Source: Nitrospirota bacterium (GTDB lineage Bacteria; Nitrospirota; Thermodesulfovibrionia; Thermodesulfovibrionales; JdFR-88). From it: 53,872 bases of DNA. The stretch spans positions 1 through 53,872 of the forward strand of contig JAKAHV010000021.1 in NCBI GenBank assembly GCA_021825295.1. The letters are read 5' to 3'. Position numbers and translations under genes: made by a program. Each line of letters begins with the position of its first letter. The first letter of the stretch is position 1. Of this stretch, positions 39,529 through 48,223 are shown piece after piece. Under the pieces are notes generated by a model. That model worked only from the letters and a program-made list of their open reading frames with translations, was not told the origin of the DNA and did not search any database.

Positions 39529-40923
39529 TTAAAACGCGAACTCCAGGCCGTGCATGAGGACCCACGGATTGGTGTCTGCGCTTACGCCCAGGTTGGTGTC
39601 CTTGTAGAAGCTGCCGGTCGACAGCACGCCAGCGTTCGCGAAGTACACGAGGTTCTTCGTGAGCTGGTAGGTGCCCTTCAGGTCAACCTCGGTGCCGATG
39701 TCCTTGCTCACATTGTTGCCATAGAGGGACGTTTCGTTGGCCCTGAGGATGTAGCCGTCGAGGGATATCTTGGCCTTTTCGATCGGGGTGAAGTCAACAC
39801 CTATGTTGTAGACCTGGGTGTTGGCTATGCCAAGGCTGGTGTCACGGCCTGCGCCACCGCCCGCGCCGGCAACGCTGTAGTCATACACAAGCGTGTAGTA
39901 CTGGGTGTGCGAGCCGAGGAAGGTGACAAGCTGGTCCATCTTCTTGTCGTTGGCATCGCTCGCGCTCTCGCCGCTGCCGTAAGCGAACATCGCCCTTATG
40001 TTGACGGGCTCAAGCTTGTAGCCAAGGCCGAGCCATAAGCCGTAGCCGCCCGCATCCAGACCGCTTATCTTGCCGAACTGGAAGTCGGCCTGAGCGGTGT
40101 AGTCCACACCCATGATGTTGCCCTTGCCGAAGACGCCAAGGTCCTGAAGCGTGAGGGTGTCGGCCAGATCAATCGGAGCATGACCAACCGTGTTGAACGT
40201 CAAGCCCAGATCGCCCAGGTGCGGATCGTTCAGGTAGGCATAGTAGATGCCCAGCTCCTGCTTGGCGAACTCGCCGTTGAAGACGCCCGCATAGACGTCG
40301 AGGTCGTGGCCGTTGCTGTTTTGAGCGAAGGACTCCTCGGCCGCCTTGAAGGTAAGTATCGTCACGTGAGTATTCGGCGTCGGGTTCGTGTAGAGCACGA
40401 GGGCGTCGTCGCCGAACTTGGTGTTGTCAAAGAAGAGCGTGGCCGGGCCCAGTGCGAGGGGCATATGGCCCACTTTTATGCCGGAGGGCACGCCCATAAG
40501 CCCGCTGCCCGCGTAGTTGATCCATGCCTCAAGAAGACTTACGCTGGTCGGCTTGGAGTCAAGATCGCCGGGGGCGTTGTCCGTAGTGCCCCAATGGTAG
40601 CTGCTGTGAGAGTCATTGTTGCTCTCAAGGTGTATCCTGCCTGACACAGGGCCTGCGGCCGCGTCAACCGCCAGCCTTACTCTTTCGTCATAGTACGCTT
40701 CCGAGTTGTCCTTGGACGGGACAAGATTGCTGGTTGAAGCACCTTTGATATTTCCCAGATACCAGCCCCTCACCCTCAGATCGCCGCTTAAGGTGACCTG
40801 GGTGGTGCCGGCCGCGACTATCGCGCTCGTTTCCGCCGGGATTTCGGCGTGAATCGCGAAGGCCGTAGCAGCGAAACCTAAAATGAAAAGAAAGCCAATC
40901 AATAATGCTATGGACTTCTTCAA
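39529..40923 (-). CDS. Outer-membrane porin-like beta-barrel protein
   Basis: 464 aa. The signal peptide MKKSIALLIGFLFILGFAAT (Ala-Phe-Ala cleavage) is followed by alternating beta strands such as VTLSGDLRVRGWYLGN, RVRLAVDAAAGPVSGRIHLE and TQVYNIGVDFTPIEKAKISLDGY, with a C-terminal Phe in HGLEFAF as in outer-membrane barrels. It resembles alginate-export-type porins found in Nitrospirota and related groups; the substrate is unknown. The start is TTG (40921-40923), placed 7 bases after GGAGG. The strong promoter and terminator suggest an abundant protein. Its start codon overlaps the stop of a small upstream frame. Confidence 0.8.
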   Translation of the reverse strand: MKKSIALLIGFLFILGFAATAFAIHAEIPAETSAIVAAGTTQVTLSGDLRVRGWYLGNIKGASTSNLVPSKDNSEAYYDERVRLAVDAAAGPVSGRIHLESNNDSHSSYHWGTTDNAPGDLDSKPTSVSLLEAWINYAGSGLMGVPSGIKVGHMPLALGPATLFFDNTKFGDDALVLYTNPTPNTHVTILTFKAAEESFAQNSNGHDLDVYAGVFNGEFAKQELGIYYAYLNDPHLGDLGLTFNTVGHAPIDLADTLTLQDLGVFGKGNIMGVDYTAQADFQFGKISGLDAGGYGLWLGLGYKLEPVNIRAMFAYGSGESASDANDKKMDQLVTFLGSHTQYYTLVYDYSVAGAGGGAGRDTSLGIANTQVYNIGVDFTPIEKAKISLDGYILRANETSLYGNNVSKDIGTEVDLKGTYQLTKNLVYFANAGVLSTGSFYKDTNLGVSADTNPWVLMHGLEFAF

Positions 40924-41045
40924 TTCCTAACCTCCTGTTTTTTGCCGGGCTTATCGTTACCCGCTCCGTCCGCCAAAGGCGGATTGTTTTTTTCCTGCGG
41001 TTTCTCTCCCCGGAATTTTTTCCATGAACCCGCAGGGCTCGCCAT
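40920..41045 (-). CDS. Possible 41-codon leader peptide upstream of the porin
   Basis: ATG at 41045 follows an excellent ribosome binding site (GGGAGGAGG, 3 bases away). The frame reads MASPAGSWKKFRGEKPQEKN and continues to a TGA whose bases overlap the TTG start of the porin (TTGA). The peptide is hydrophilic and Lys/Pro-rich and has no recognised family. The arrangement suggests translational coupling or attenuation. A second GGAGGAGG stands 17 bases further upstream. It may be fortuitous. Confidence 0.4.
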   Translation of the reverse strand: MASPAGSWKKFRGEKPQEKNNPPLADGAGNDKPGKKQEVRN

Positions 41046-41159
41046 TACCTCCTCCCGCCTATCACCTCCTCCGATTTAAAATTTTGGTATCCGCACGCCA
41101 CCAGATTCCCTGTTTTTTACCGCCAAAACAATCTTCCTGCCTGGAAATTAAATGAATTG

Positions 41160-41188
41160 TTTATATCATCTACAGCCATTTTTGTCAA
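41160..41188 (-). promoter_or_regulatory. Strong sigma-70 promoter of the porin gene
   Basis: On the minus strand TTGACA (41183-41188) and TATAAA (41160-41165) are 17 bp apart, the best match to the consensus in the window. Initiation near 41152 gives a leader of about 230 bases containing the small upstream frame. Confidence 0.75.
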
Positions 41189-41521
41189 GATTTTTATGCC
41201 TCTTCCCATTCCTGGGCCCCGTTTTATAAACATTTTATCATCGTTTTATTTTTACCGTCGCCTCAATTAGCAAGCAAAAAAGGGGCCACCGCGGCACAAA
41301 AGATTCGGCCCCGCGTTTTCAAAGGTTTTCGGGGATGCCCGGGTTCCGGGCGGGGAGGCGGGATGTGGCTTTTTTGCAACGACTGTGGCGCAGGAAACCC
41401 ACCCCGCAACAAATAACATAAGTTGTCATCCGGCCTGCCCGGAATCATCATGCGCCCTGGGCTCACATAGGGATGAAATTGTTATCCCGCAGAATATGGA
41501 GAGATATCCGCTCCTGACCTT
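41189..41521. other. Intergenic region between porin promoter and cusA end
   Basis: No gene supported. 41210-41260 is AT-rich. 41339-41361 is G-rich on the plus strand (GGGTTCCGGGCGGGGAGGCGGG, quadruplex-capable). No clear terminator for cusA is visible. Confidence 0.4.
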
Positions 41522-44500
41522 TTAACCCTCCATGGGAATTTTACCTGTTTTGCCTTCCAGGCCCCGGGCCTTCCAGAGCATGTAAATCGCGGGATAGATG
41601 ACCAGCTCGAGTAGCGTGGAGGTCACAACGCCGCCAACCATCGGGGCGGCGATCCTCTTCATCACGTCGGCGCCCGCCCCGTGGCTGAACATCACGGGTA
41701 TGAGGCCGGCAAGTATCACGCTTACCGTCATCATCTTGGGCCTGATCCTCTTGACGGCCCCCTCCATTATGGCCCCCCTCAAATCCTCCGGCCCGTTCAG
41801 GCGGCCCTCATTTTTCCACCTCTCATAGGCAAGGTCCAGGTAAAGGAGCATCACGACCCCGGTTTCGGCATCCAGGCCCGCCAGGGCTATCATGCCCACC
41901 CAGACGGCCGTGCTCATGTTGTAGTGGAGCAGGTATAAAAGCCAGAACGAGCCCACAAGCGAAAACGGAACGGCAAGAAGCACGATCACGGATTTAACCG
42001 CCGATTTCGTGTTCAGGTAGATGAGCATGAAGATGACGAGTATGGTCAGGGGGATGACCAGCTTCAGCCTGGCGGCCGTCTTTTCCATGTATTCATACTC
42101 TCCGCTCCACTGGAGGTGGTAGCCGGGAGGCAGATGGAGCCCGGAGAGCCTTTTTTTAAGCGCCTTCACATACCCGCCGATGTCCCTGCCCGAAAAATCT
42201 ATATAGACATAGGAGACCGGGAACCCGGCCTCGCTCTTTACCATCGTGGGCCCGCTGACCACGCGTATGCCGGCAAGCTCGCCCAGGGGGATTTCAGCTA
42301 CCCTGCGCCCGCCGTCATTGAAACCGCCGTCATCAAGGGCAGGTATTTGAAACGGGCCCTGCATTCCCTGCCCTCCATCTGGTTGCCCCGGGAACATGGA
42401 AGCCCGTACGGGAGTGGCGGAGGGGCCGGCAGGCGCAAGCATCCCGGCAGGCACGGGCACAAGCACCCTGCCAAGCTTGCCAAGGCTGTCCCTGAAGCCG
42501 CGCATGTATCTTACATCCACGGGATACCGTTGCCTGCCCTCCACGGTCGTGGTAAGGTCCATCCCACCGATGGCGGACTCTATCATGTCCTGCACGTCGT
42601 CAACGCTCAAGCCGTACCGGGCGGCCACGGCGCGTTTCACGTTGATATCTATGAAATAGCCCGAAGTCGCCCGCTCCGCGTAAACACTCCTCGTTCCCCT
42701 CACGCTTTGCAGCAGCGGCTGTATCTGCTGCCCGATCCTGTCTATCACATTCAGGTCGGGCCCCATTATCTTTATCCCCACGGGCGTCCTTATGCCCGTT
42801 GCGAGCATGTCGACGCGGGCCTTTATGGGCATTGTGAAGGAATTCGAGGTGCCCGGGATCTGAAGGGCGTCGTTCATCTTGTCTTTCAGCTTGCCGACTG
42901 TCATCCCCTTGGGCCATTCACTTTCCGGCTTCAGGTTGACGACCGTCTCGAACATCTCCACCGGGGCCGGGTCTGTCGCGGTATCGGCCCTTCCGGCCTT
43001 GCCGAAGACGCTTTTGACCTCCGGGAACCTCATTAAAATCCTGTCCTGCAATTGCAGGAGCTTTGTCGCTTCGGCCACGGACGCCCCGGGAAGCGTGACC
43101 GGCATATAGAGAAGCGTGCCCTCATAGAGCGGGGGCATGAATTCCGAGCCGAGCCTTTTATACGGTATGACGGTGAGCACAAGGACTATTACTGCAGTCA
43201 ATATCACCGTCTTCCTGTATTTAAGGGCGGCCCCGGCAACAGGCATGTAAATCCTGTGCAGAAACCGGCTTACCGGGTTTTTCTCCTCGGGCCTTATCCT
43301 GCCCCTGATAAAAATGGTCATGAGCACGGGCGTAAGCGTGATCGCGATAAAGGAGGAAAAGAGCATGGCGAAGGTCTTGGTATAGGCAAGGGGTTTAAAC
43401 AGCCGCCCGGCCTGCTCCTGCAGGGTAAAAACAGGCAGAAAGCCCGCCGTGATGACCAGCAGCGAGAAGAATAAGGACGGCCCCACCTCTTTTGCCGCCT
43501 CTATGACCACGTCCGCGCGCTTGCCGGCAGGGTTTTTATTTTCAGGATCGAGACGGGCAGCCTCCCATTCCTCCAGCTTCTTGTGCGCGTTTTCCACCAT
43601 GATTATTGAGGCGTCGACCATCGCTCCTATCGCTATGGCTATGCCGCTTAGGCTCATGATGTTGGAGGTCACCCCGATGTAGTACATGCAGATGAAGGAG
43701 ATGAGTATGGCTATGGGAAGGGTGAGGATGACGACCAGGGCGCTCGGCAGGTGAAACAGAAAGACCAGGCAGACCACGCTTACCGCTATGGAGAGTTTTA
43801 TGATCTCGTCCTTAAGTGTGTTTATGGAGCGATGAATAAGATCGCTTCTGTCATAGGTGGTGACGATCTTTACCCCCGGCGGAAGGCTTGGGGCGATATC
43901 CGTCCTTATCTTCTGTTTCACTCGATTGATGACGTTCAGCACGTTTTCGCCGAACCTTACGACGACGATGCCGCCGGCCACCTCCCCCTTGCCGTCCAGC
44001 TCGGCCACTCCCCTTCTAATCTCGGGGCCAAGCTCCACCCGCGCCACGTCTTTCAGATAGACGGGCGTGCCGTTTCCGTTCGTGCCCACCGGGATATACC
44101 GCAAATCATTCAGGTCCTTGATGTATCCCAGGCCCCTTATCATGTAGTCGATGCCGGTCATCTCGAGCACCCGGCCCTCGGAATCACGGTTACTCTGCTT
44201 CACCGCCTTAAGCACGGCGGTAAGAGGGATGTTGTAGGCCTGGAGTTTTACCGGGTCCACGTTCACCTGGTACTGCTTTACAAACCCTCCAACGCTTGCC
44301 ACCTCCGCCACGCCCGGCACGCTCTCCAGAGAGAGTTTTACGTTCCAGTCCTGGATCGAGCGAAGCTGGGCGAGGTCATGCCGTCCGGAAGTGTCGACCA
44401 GGGCGTATTCGAACCCCCAGCCCACGCCCGTGGCGTCGGGGCCCAGACGGGGGCTCACCCCCTGGGGCAGTTTCGACCTCGCCGATTGCAGGTATTCAAG

Positions 44501-44830
44501 CACCCGGCTCCTGGCCCAGTAGATGTTGGTGCCCCCCTTGAAGATGACGTAGACGAAAGAGGTCCCGAAATAGGAAAACCCCCGCACCGCCTGCACCCTG
44601 GGGGCGGCCAGGAGCGTGGATGTTATCGGGTAAGTTACCTGGTCTTCAACGAGGTCCGGGCTTCTGCCCGGCCACTGCGTGTATATGATGACCTGCGTGT
44701 CGCTAAGGTCCGGGATGGCGTCCAGGGGCGTTTTTTTCAGCGAGATTATCCCCCAGACGATAAGGAAAACGAATAATAGGAAGACGAGGAGCCTGTTTCT
44801 CGCGCTCTGCTCTATTATCCTGCGGATCAT
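41522..44830 (-). CDS. cusA: Heavy-metal RND efflux transporter CusA-like (Cu(I)/Ag(I))
   Basis: 1102 aa inner-membrane proton/metal antiporter of the HME-RND group, the motor of a CusCBA tripartite pump. N-terminal IIEQSARNRLLVFLL, then TQVIIYTQWPGRSPDLVEDQ and the proton-relay helix IAIGAMVDASIIMVENAHKK. The three metal-binding methionines of E. coli CusA (M573, M623, M672) are all conserved, in LLYMPVTLP, VEMFETVV and RVDMLATGIRTP. Odd: a Pro/Gly/Met-rich insertion of about 45-50 residues (AGMLAPAGPSATPV through ALDDGGFNDGG) follows RVLVPVP in the second porter region, where family members have a short loop. 242 bp of hairpins separate it from cusB. Confidence 0.93.
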   Translation of the reverse strand: MIRRIIEQSARNRLLVFLLFVFLIVWGIISLKKTPLDAIPDLSDTQVIIYTQWPGRSPDLVEDQVTYPITSTLLAAPRVQAVRGFSYFGTSFVYVIFKGGTNIYWARSRVLEYLQSARSKLPQGVSPRLGPDATGVGWGFEYALVDTSGRHDLAQLRSIQDWNVKLSLESVPGVAEVASVGGFVKQYQVNVDPVKLQAYNIPLTAVLKAVKQSNRDSEGRVLEMTGIDYMIRGLGYIKDLNDLRYIPVGTNGNGTPVYLKDVARVELGPEIRRGVAELDGKGEVAGGIVVVRFGENVLNVINRVKQKIRTDIAPSLPPGVKIVTTYDRSDLIHRSINTLKDEIIKLSIAVSVVCLVFLFHLPSALVVILTLPIAILISFICMYYIGVTSNIMSLSGIAIAIGAMVDASIIMVENAHKKLEEWEAARLDPENKNPAGKRADVVIEAAKEVGPSLFFSLLVITAGFLPVFTLQEQAGRLFKPLAYTKTFAMLFSSFIAITLTPVLMTIFIRGRIRPEEKNPVSRFLHRIYMPVAGAALKYRKTVILTAVIVLVLTVIPYKRLGSEFMPPLYEGTLLYMPVTLPGASVAEATKLLQLQDRILMRFPEVKSVFGKAGRADTATDPAPVEMFETVVNLKPESEWPKGMTVGKLKDKMNDALQIPGTSNSFTMPIKARVDMLATGIRTPVGIKIMGPDLNVIDRIGQQIQPLLQSVRGTRSVYAERATSGYFIDINVKRAVAARYGLSVDDVQDMIESAIGGMDLTTTVEGRQRYPVDVRYMRGFRDSLGKLGRVLVPVPAGMLAPAGPSATPVRASMFPGQPDGGQGMQGPFQIPALDDGGFNDGGRRVAEIPLGELAGIRVVSGPTMVKSEAGFPVSYVYIDFSGRDIGGYVKALKKRLSGLHLPPGYHLQWSGEYEYMEKTAARLKLVIPLTILVIFMLIYLNTKSAVKSVIVLLAVPFSLVGSFWLLYLLHYNMSTAVWVGMIALAGLDAETGVVMLLYLDLAYERWKNEGRLNGPEDLRGAIMEGAVKRIRPKMMTVSVILAGLIPVMFSHGAGADVMKRIAAPMVGGVVTSTLLELVIYPAIYMLWKARGLEGKTGKIPMEG

Positions 44831-45072
44831 TTAAAAACCTGGACACCCTCCCCTAATCCCCTCCCTTTTTAGGGAGGGGATTTCGGAAGCGGCCTTTCGT
44901 GAAACCCTCTCCCGCAAGGGAGAGGGTTGGGAGAGGGCGGTTGCCTTTTTTTTCATTTCAGCGTCCCCGCCTCCTCCCGGGTTGACAGAGATATACAGCC
45001 TTTTTTGCGCCTTTCCGGGTGCAGGGGCGGAGCCCCTGAAGAAGAAAAGGGCGGGTGGGCGGGCTTCCATAT
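44831..45072. other. Hairpin insertion between cusB and cusA
   Basis: Holds two strong hairpins, CCCCTCCCT-TTTT-AGGGAGGGG (44858-44879) and ACCCTCTCCC-GCAA-GGGAGAGGGT (44904-44927), a third GC-rich one (AGGGGCGGAGCCCCT, 45022-45038) and a G-quadruplex motif (45049-45063). It interrupts an otherwise gapless operon and may lower cusA expression relative to cusB and cusC. Confidence 0.6.
45049..45063 (+). other. G-quadruplex motif, copy 2
   Basis: GGGCGGGTGGGCGGG, identical to 26487-26501. It lies 9 bp 3' of the cusB stop codon on its template strand. Confidence 0.6.
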
Positions 45073-46296
45073 TCATTTCACCACCCCTTCAAGCCTCGCC
45101 TCCGAGTCGATGAGGAAAGTGGCAGCGGAGGCCACCCGCTCGCCCGGCTTAAGCCCTGTCAGCACCTCCACCTCCGTGTCCGTGCTCGCCCCGGTCGTTA
45201 TCTCCCTTGGCTCGAAGTCGCCGTTTCCCTTATCCACGTACACAACCTGCCTCGTGCCTGTGTCTATGACGGCGCTCTGCGGTATGACAAGTCTCCGGCC
45301 AAGAGATTCCTTTATCAAGACGTCCGAATACATTTCCGGCTTCAACTTCCCGCCGGGGTTCGGGATGGAAAACCTCACCTTCATCGTGCGCGTCTGGTTT
45401 GAAAGGGCGGGATAGACGAAATCTATCCTTGAATGGTACACCTTCCCCGGAAAGGCCGTCAGCGAGATACTCGCCTCCTGTCCCTGCCTCACGTACGGCA
45501 GGTCGTCTTCGAAAATATCCGCCAGGATCCAGACCCTGGAGAGGTCCGCCACGTTGAATAGCGGGGCCCCCGGGGCCGCCTTCATCCCGGAGACCGCGTA
45601 TTTTTCAACAACGTAGCCGCTTACCGGGCTGAATATGGTCAGGGTCCTGACAGGTTTTCCCGTTTTCTCTATCTTTTTTATCTCGCTGTCCGGGATATCA
45701 TACAACTTCAATCTTTGCCTGGCGGCCTCTGTCATGGATTGCGCGTCGCCGGCGAGCATCGAGTTTATGGGGTCCGCCCCGGAGACAGATGCCGTTTTTT
45801 CCTGCCTTGCCCATTTGAGCACGTTCAGGTATTCGAGCTCCGTGGCATAAAGCTCCGGGCTGTAAAGCGTGGCAAGCGGCTGGCCCTTGCGGACGTATTC
45901 ACCCGTATAATCGACGTAGAGTTTTTCTATCCAGCCCTCAAATTTCGTGTTGATGGTCGCAAGCCGGGTCTCGTCATACGTGACGACGCCTTCGGCCCGG
46001 ATCGTTTTATCCAGGGGCATCAGCCGGGCTTCCGTTATCCTTACGCCTATCAACTGCCGTTTGTCCCTGGATATATGCACGACAGGGGCCTCGGTTTCCC
46101 CCCATCCTTCATCTCCCCAGCCGTCATCGGCACCCTGGCTTTTTGCGTTTTTGTCCTGGACCTGAGTTTTCCGGACGGCCTCGGTCTGGCCCCCCGCAAC
46201 AAAAAATATAAACCCCAGGCTTAAGACTATGGAAAACACGCCGATAAAAATCCGCCAGGGGAAGTCCCTTTTTTTACCCCTTTCAGGCATATTCAT
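45073..46296 (-). CDS. cusB: Periplasmic adaptor (membrane fusion) protein CusB-like
   Basis: 407 aa. An N-terminal membrane anchor (about 15-35) is followed by a short Asp/Glu/Gly-rich spacer and a CusB-type domain: VRITEARLMPLDKTIRAEGV, then VDYTGEYVRKGQPLATLYSP (lipoyl half), a short alpha-hairpin (about 160-220) and FSPVSGYVVEKYAVSGM (second lipoyl half). Beta-barrel (VWILADIFEDDLPYVRQGQ) and membrane-proximal (LVIPQSAVIDTG) parts follow. E. coli CusB uses N-terminal methionines to bind Cu(I); here the N-terminal stretch has few, so metal hand-over may differ. It lies 3 bp after cusC with a good GGAGGG. Confidence 0.92.
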   Translation of the reverse strand: MNMPERGKKRDFPWRIFIGVFSIVLSLGFIFFVAGGQTEAVRKTQVQDKNAKSQGADDGWGDEGWGETEAPVVHISRDKRQLIGVRITEARLMPLDKTIRAEGVVTYDETRLATINTKFEGWIEKLYVDYTGEYVRKGQPLATLYSPELYATELEYLNVLKWARQEKTASVSGADPINSMLAGDAQSMTEAARQRLKLYDIPDSEIKKIEKTGKPVRTLTIFSPVSGYVVEKYAVSGMKAAPGAPLFNVADLSRVWILADIFEDDLPYVRQGQEASISLTAFPGKVYHSRIDFVYPALSNQTRTMKVRFSIPNPGGKLKPEMYSDVLIKESLGRRLVIPQSAVIDTGTRQVVYVDKGNGDFEPREITTGASTDTEVEVLTGLKPGERVASAATFLIDSEARLEGVVK

Positions 46297-46299
46297 ATT

Positions 46300-47700
46300 T
46301 CAAATCCCTCCGGGCCCATTTGCCGCCCGCAGCCTGATCCAGCCGGTCTTTCCGGTTATTGCCTCAACGCTGGCCAGGGCCTTCTGCCTCTCCACAAACT
46401 GCTCCCAGTATCTGAATTCGAAATCCAGGAGCGTCTTAAGCCTGTCTATCGCGGTGAGCGCGGGGACCTTGCCGGTCACATAGCCCGACAATGCCGCCTC
46501 AAAATCCTGATACGTCTTGGGGACCAGTCCCTCCCGGTACAACTTCATAAGGTTGCCGGCGGTCTGCTGGATGGCGAAATAATTTTCAATCTCGGAAGAA
46601 AGCGAGAGCCTGGCGGCCTCCAGGTTCGCCTCGGCGGCCCTTTGGAGCGCCTCCGCCTCCTTCACGCCTTCCCGCTGTTTCGTCCTGTAAAAAAGCGGCA
46701 CGTTCACGGCGGTCGTGAGGCTCCATATGTCCATGAAATCCCCGGCCCTCTTGCTTACCTGCCCGGTTACGGTGAAGTCCGGGTAGTATTGCTTCTTGGC
46801 AAGCTCAACGCCGGCCCTGGCCCCTTCGACCATTTCTGCGTCCGCCCTGATGTCCGGGCTGTTGCTCAGGGCGGCCTGGATGAGGGGGGCGGATGTCCCC
46901 GCATCGAGGACGTACTCGGTCTGCCCCGGTTTCCCGAGCGGTCCCGCAACCGGCCTGCCCAGGACGGAATTTAACTTCGCTTCCGCGGCTTTTATCTTCT
47001 GATCGAGCGTCTGCTGCTTCTCCAGCAGGGTGTATTTTTCGGTCTGGGCGAGAATAACTTCCTCCTGCGGGGCAAGACCGGAGGAGTAGCGGGCAAGGGC
47101 CGCGTTTTCCATCTGGGTAAAAAGCCCGCGCCGCGCCGCTATTATGTCCAGGCCCTTGTAATAGTAGAAGAGATCATAATACAGGTCTTTTACCTGCCGG
47201 ACAACCCGGAGCCTCATCGCCTCCCAGGATTCCATATCGCTTGCGGCCCGGCTTTCCGCCACTTTGCCCTTCAGGCCGAGCTTGCCCGGATAAGGGAAGG
47301 TCTGCGAGGCCGCGAAATTCCACATGGACATCTGCCTGTCCCCGAACGAATATCTGTCCCACCCCTCGTTCTGGTAGCCCACGGAGACCATGGGGTCGGG
47401 CAGGCTTTTCTGCTGGGGTATCCTGCGCTCGTCGGCCTCCGCCTTGAATTTATAGGCCGCAAGCCCGGGATTATGCTCCAGGGCCTCTCCTATCAGCTCG
47501 TCAAGCACAAGCGGGGGCGCGCCCGCCGCGCCGCGACTGGCTGAGGGGGCCGCGACTTCCGGGACGGCAATGGCCGGACTTGCATTCGCGGAAACGGAAG
47601 AGGCCGCCGCCCAGGCGGCAGCCTCCAGCACGAAAACCGACAGGACCGGCAGCAGGATAAAAAGGGCTTTTTTGCAGCCGCCCCTATTCGGCATCCACAT
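46300..47700 (-). CDS. cusC: TolC-like outer-membrane efflux protein CusC-like
   Basis: 466 aa. Signal peptide about 1-32, an Ala/Pro-rich spacer, then two outer-membrane-efflux-protein repeats, each with long alpha-helices: LIGEALEHNPGLAAYKFKAE, then MQFP-like FAASQTFPYPGKLGLKGKVA, and in the second half LIQAALSNSPDIRADAEMVE and YYPDFTVTGQ. It forms the trimeric exit duct for the CusA/CusB complex. The start overlaps the preceding gene by 17 bp; two ATG codons (47700, 47694) are possible, and neither has a clear ribosome binding site, consistent with translational coupling. Confidence 0.9.
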   Translation of the reverse strand: MWMPNRGGCKKALFILLPVLSVFVLEAAAWAAASSVSANASPAIAVPEVAAPSASRGAAGAPPLVLDELIGEALEHNPGLAAYKFKAEADERRIPQQKSLPDPMVSVGYQNEGWDRYSFGDRQMSMWNFAASQTFPYPGKLGLKGKVAESRAASDMESWEAMRLRVVRQVKDLYYDLFYYYKGLDIIAARRGLFTQMENAALARYSSGLAPQEEVILAQTEKYTLLEKQQTLDQKIKAAEAKLNSVLGRPVAGPLGKPGQTEYVLDAGTSAPLIQAALSNSPDIRADAEMVEGARAGVELAKKQYYPDFTVTGQVSKRAGDFMDIWSLTTAVNVPLFYRTKQREGVKEAEALQRAAEANLEAARLSLSSEIENYFAIQQTAGNLMKLYREGLVPKTYQDFEAALSGYVTGKVPALTAIDRLKTLLDFEFRYWEQFVERQKALASVEAITGKTGWIRLRAANGPGGI

Positions 47701-48088
47701 TGAATCTTACGGGCGGCATCAGCCTGCCGCCTCGCTTCATCTTCACCATGACCAGCCAGGTGCCGGGGGTCTCCAGGTTCATCACCGCGTGGTACTCGCG
47801 CCCGGCGCGTGATGCGTCGGCAAATCCCCTCATCGAGGGCATGGCGCCCATTGCGGGCATCACCCAATAGACCCTCACCAGCGCGTCGGTCACCGGCCTG
47901 CCCGAGCGGTCCGTTATCGCCACACTGACATTATTTCTGCCCGGCGCGGGCTTCTTATCCAGGGCCACGCGCAGCGTCAGGTCCGCGGAGTGCCCGACTA
48001 AGGCCAGGCCGCCCGCGAAGGCCGTCCCCGCCAAAAGGAAAAATACCGATGCCGCCACAAACGTCAAAAAAGCCTTGCTTCTTTTCAT
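47684..48088 (-). CDS. FixH/YtkA-like secreted protein heading the cus operon
   Basis: 134 aa from ATG 48088, which follows GCAGGAGGCAGGT. Signal peptide MKRSKAFLTFVAASVFFLLA. The mature part is an Ig-like YtkA/FixH domain with ADLTLRVALDKKPAPGRNNV, PVTDALVRVYWVMPAMGAMP (Met-Pro-rich) and YHAVMNLETPGTWLVMVKM. Such proteins often accompany Cus-type efflux operons and cytochrome oxidase assembly genes. The Met-rich MPAMGAMPSM stretch could bind Cu(I), as in PCuAC-like periplasmic chaperones; this is inference. Possible function: periplasmic copper carrier delivering to CusB/CusA. Confidence 0.75.
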   Translation of the reverse strand: MKRSKAFLTFVAASVFFLLAGTAFAGGLALVGHSADLTLRVALDKKPAPGRNNVSVAITDRSGRPVTDALVRVYWVMPAMGAMPSMRGFADASRAGREYHAVMNLETPGTWLVMVKMKRGGRLMPPVRFNVDAE

Positions 48089-48145
48089 ACCTGCCTCCTG
48101 CGAATCTATTATAATCAAAGTCTAAGGGTTTGATTTGAAGGATTT

Positions 48146-48223
48146 ATGAAAATAATTCGAAAGCTTTTTGAAGAAAGGCGCTTCCCAGGCCAAGGCAGAG
48201 AATTCCGTGAAGATCGTCCATAA
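48146..48223 (+). CDS. Possible 25-codon upstream frame overlapping lptF
   Basis: ATG 48146 follows GAAGGA and opens a frame (MKIIRKLFEERRFPGQGREF, then REDRP) that ends 16 bases past the lptF GTG start. The lptF start itself has only a weak ribosome binding site, so coupling is possible. The MKIIRK start resembles LptF N-termini, so an ancient frameshift of lptF is an alternative explanation. Confidence 0.3.
   Translation: MKIIRKLFEERRFPGQGREFREDRP

Noticed and set aside
43751-44776. 341-codon open frame opposite cusA
   Set aside because: Antisense shadow of a clear RND transporter gene; His/Arg/Pro-rich with no domain.
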